Below are positions 63,744 to 64,000 of a stretch of DNA of 64,000 nucleotides, in pieces. The position numbers and the translations under genes are program-made. This stretch comes from Proteocatella sphenisci DSM 23131 (GTDB taxonomy: Bacteria > Bacillota > Clostridia > Peptostreptococcales > Filifactoraceae): positions 53,030 to 117,029 of the forward strand of contig NZ_AUID01000007.1 in assembly GCF_000423525.1 (NCBI RefSeq), read 5' to 3'. Within the stretch, counting starts at the first letter, position 1. The number at the start of each line of letters is the position of its first letter. Under the pieces are notes generated by a model. That model saw nothing but the letters and a program-made list of their open reading frames with translations. It searched no databases and was not told where the DNA came from.

Positions 63744-64000
63744 CTAAGTTAGCAACTGCTGCAGTCCTTTATTCAAAATATTAACAGCTGCATTTTTATC
63801 ACGTTGATGGTTCTCTCTGCAGATTGGACAAGTCCATTCTCTGATTTTCAGGTCTTTGACAAGCGAGTTTTTATAGCCACAACCTGAACATATCTGTGAA
63901 CTTGCAAAATTTCGTGGTACAGAAACTACTGTCCTGCCATACCATTTTGCTTTATATTCAATCATTGATTTGAATCTACTCCAACTGGCATCAGCTATAC
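63744..64000 (-). CDS. tnpB: TnpB (IS605 OrfB) RNA-guided nuclease, partial
   Basis: C-terminal 85 residues; the gene continues past the right edge of the window (open from 64000). [12 protein letters not shown] is a typical OrfB motif. The zinc finger (CSGCG ... CPIC) and the RuvC-III aspartate segment [16 protein letters not shown] are intact. TnpB is the transposon-encoded RNA-guided endonuclease related to Cas12. Completeness of the first two-thirds cannot be judged. Confidence 0.9.
   Translation of the reverse strand, partial: IADASWSRFKSMIEYKAKWYGRTVVSVPRNFASSQICSGCGYKNSLVKDLKIREWTCPICRENHQRDKNAAVNILNKGLQQLLT

Overview
The window looks like low-GC Firmicute chromosome, class Clostridia, most plausibly Peptostreptococcales or close to it. 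That placement is inferred from the gene order glpX / phosphohexomutase / rho / rpmE / tdk / DUF1385 / prmC / prfA / sua5 / rpiB / upp, strong AGGAGG-type ribosome binding sites, clostridial promoters, lipobox-bearing binding proteins, SLH-domain surface proteins and a csaB-type cell-wall gene. No species can be named from sequence alone, and there are no rRNA, tRNA or CRISPR loci.

Layout. 1-2.2 kb: polar amino-acid ABC importer. 2.2-4.6 kb: ogg-cls (minus strand). 4.7-7.6 kb: cobT and phosphoglucomutase. 7.7-11.7 kb: a secondary cell-wall polymer operon (DUF5693, csaB, tagA). 11.8-15.5 kb: DUF1576 protein, a small unknown gene, acpS, alr, and mazF without an adjacent antitoxin. 15.6-25.6 kb: housekeeping genes from glpX to upp, all on the minus strand. 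25.7-29.9 kb: two secreted/S-layer proteins divergent from a G5-NlpC/P60 cell-wall hydrolase. 30.1-38.6 kb: a visibly more GC-rich block with a YnjBCD-like ABC importer plus nucleoside hydrolase, divergent from a YclNOPQ-like iron-siderophore importer. 38.6-50.8 kb: efflux functions (TolC-like protein, ABC-2 exporter with two ATPases and an HlyD adaptor; a MATE pump; an MMPL/RND pump with a secreted coiled-coil partner and a TetR regulator). 50.8-62.7 kb: a divergent signalling and surface-protein module. 62.8-64 kb: a DarT-like gene cut by an IS605-type element whose tnpB runs off the window.

The most interesting region is 50.8-62.7 kb. A LytTR response regulator, a membrane-anchored repeat protein and a 7TM sensor kinase of the GHKL type form one operon. 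The divergent operon encodes two short degenerate receiver domains without a phosphoacceptor aspartate, followed by a 2169-residue GLUG/MBG/YDG/SLH surface protein. Two identical 15-bp direct repeats, 20 bp apart and just upstream of a -35 box, lie in front of the pseudo-receiver operon. This is the arrangement expected of a LytTR-regulator binding site, so a closed circuit is likely: sensor and regulator switch on the pseudo-receivers and the giant surface protein.

Themes that tie the window together: CsaB-dependent pyruvylated polymer should be the wall ligand for the SLH proteins encoded at 26 kb and 56-62 kb; the envelope is unusually rich in exporters; and several regulators have candidate operators next to the genes they would control (metal regulator at 34.8 kb, unknown regulator at 44.3 kb, TetR at 50.1 kb, LytTR at 55.3 kb).
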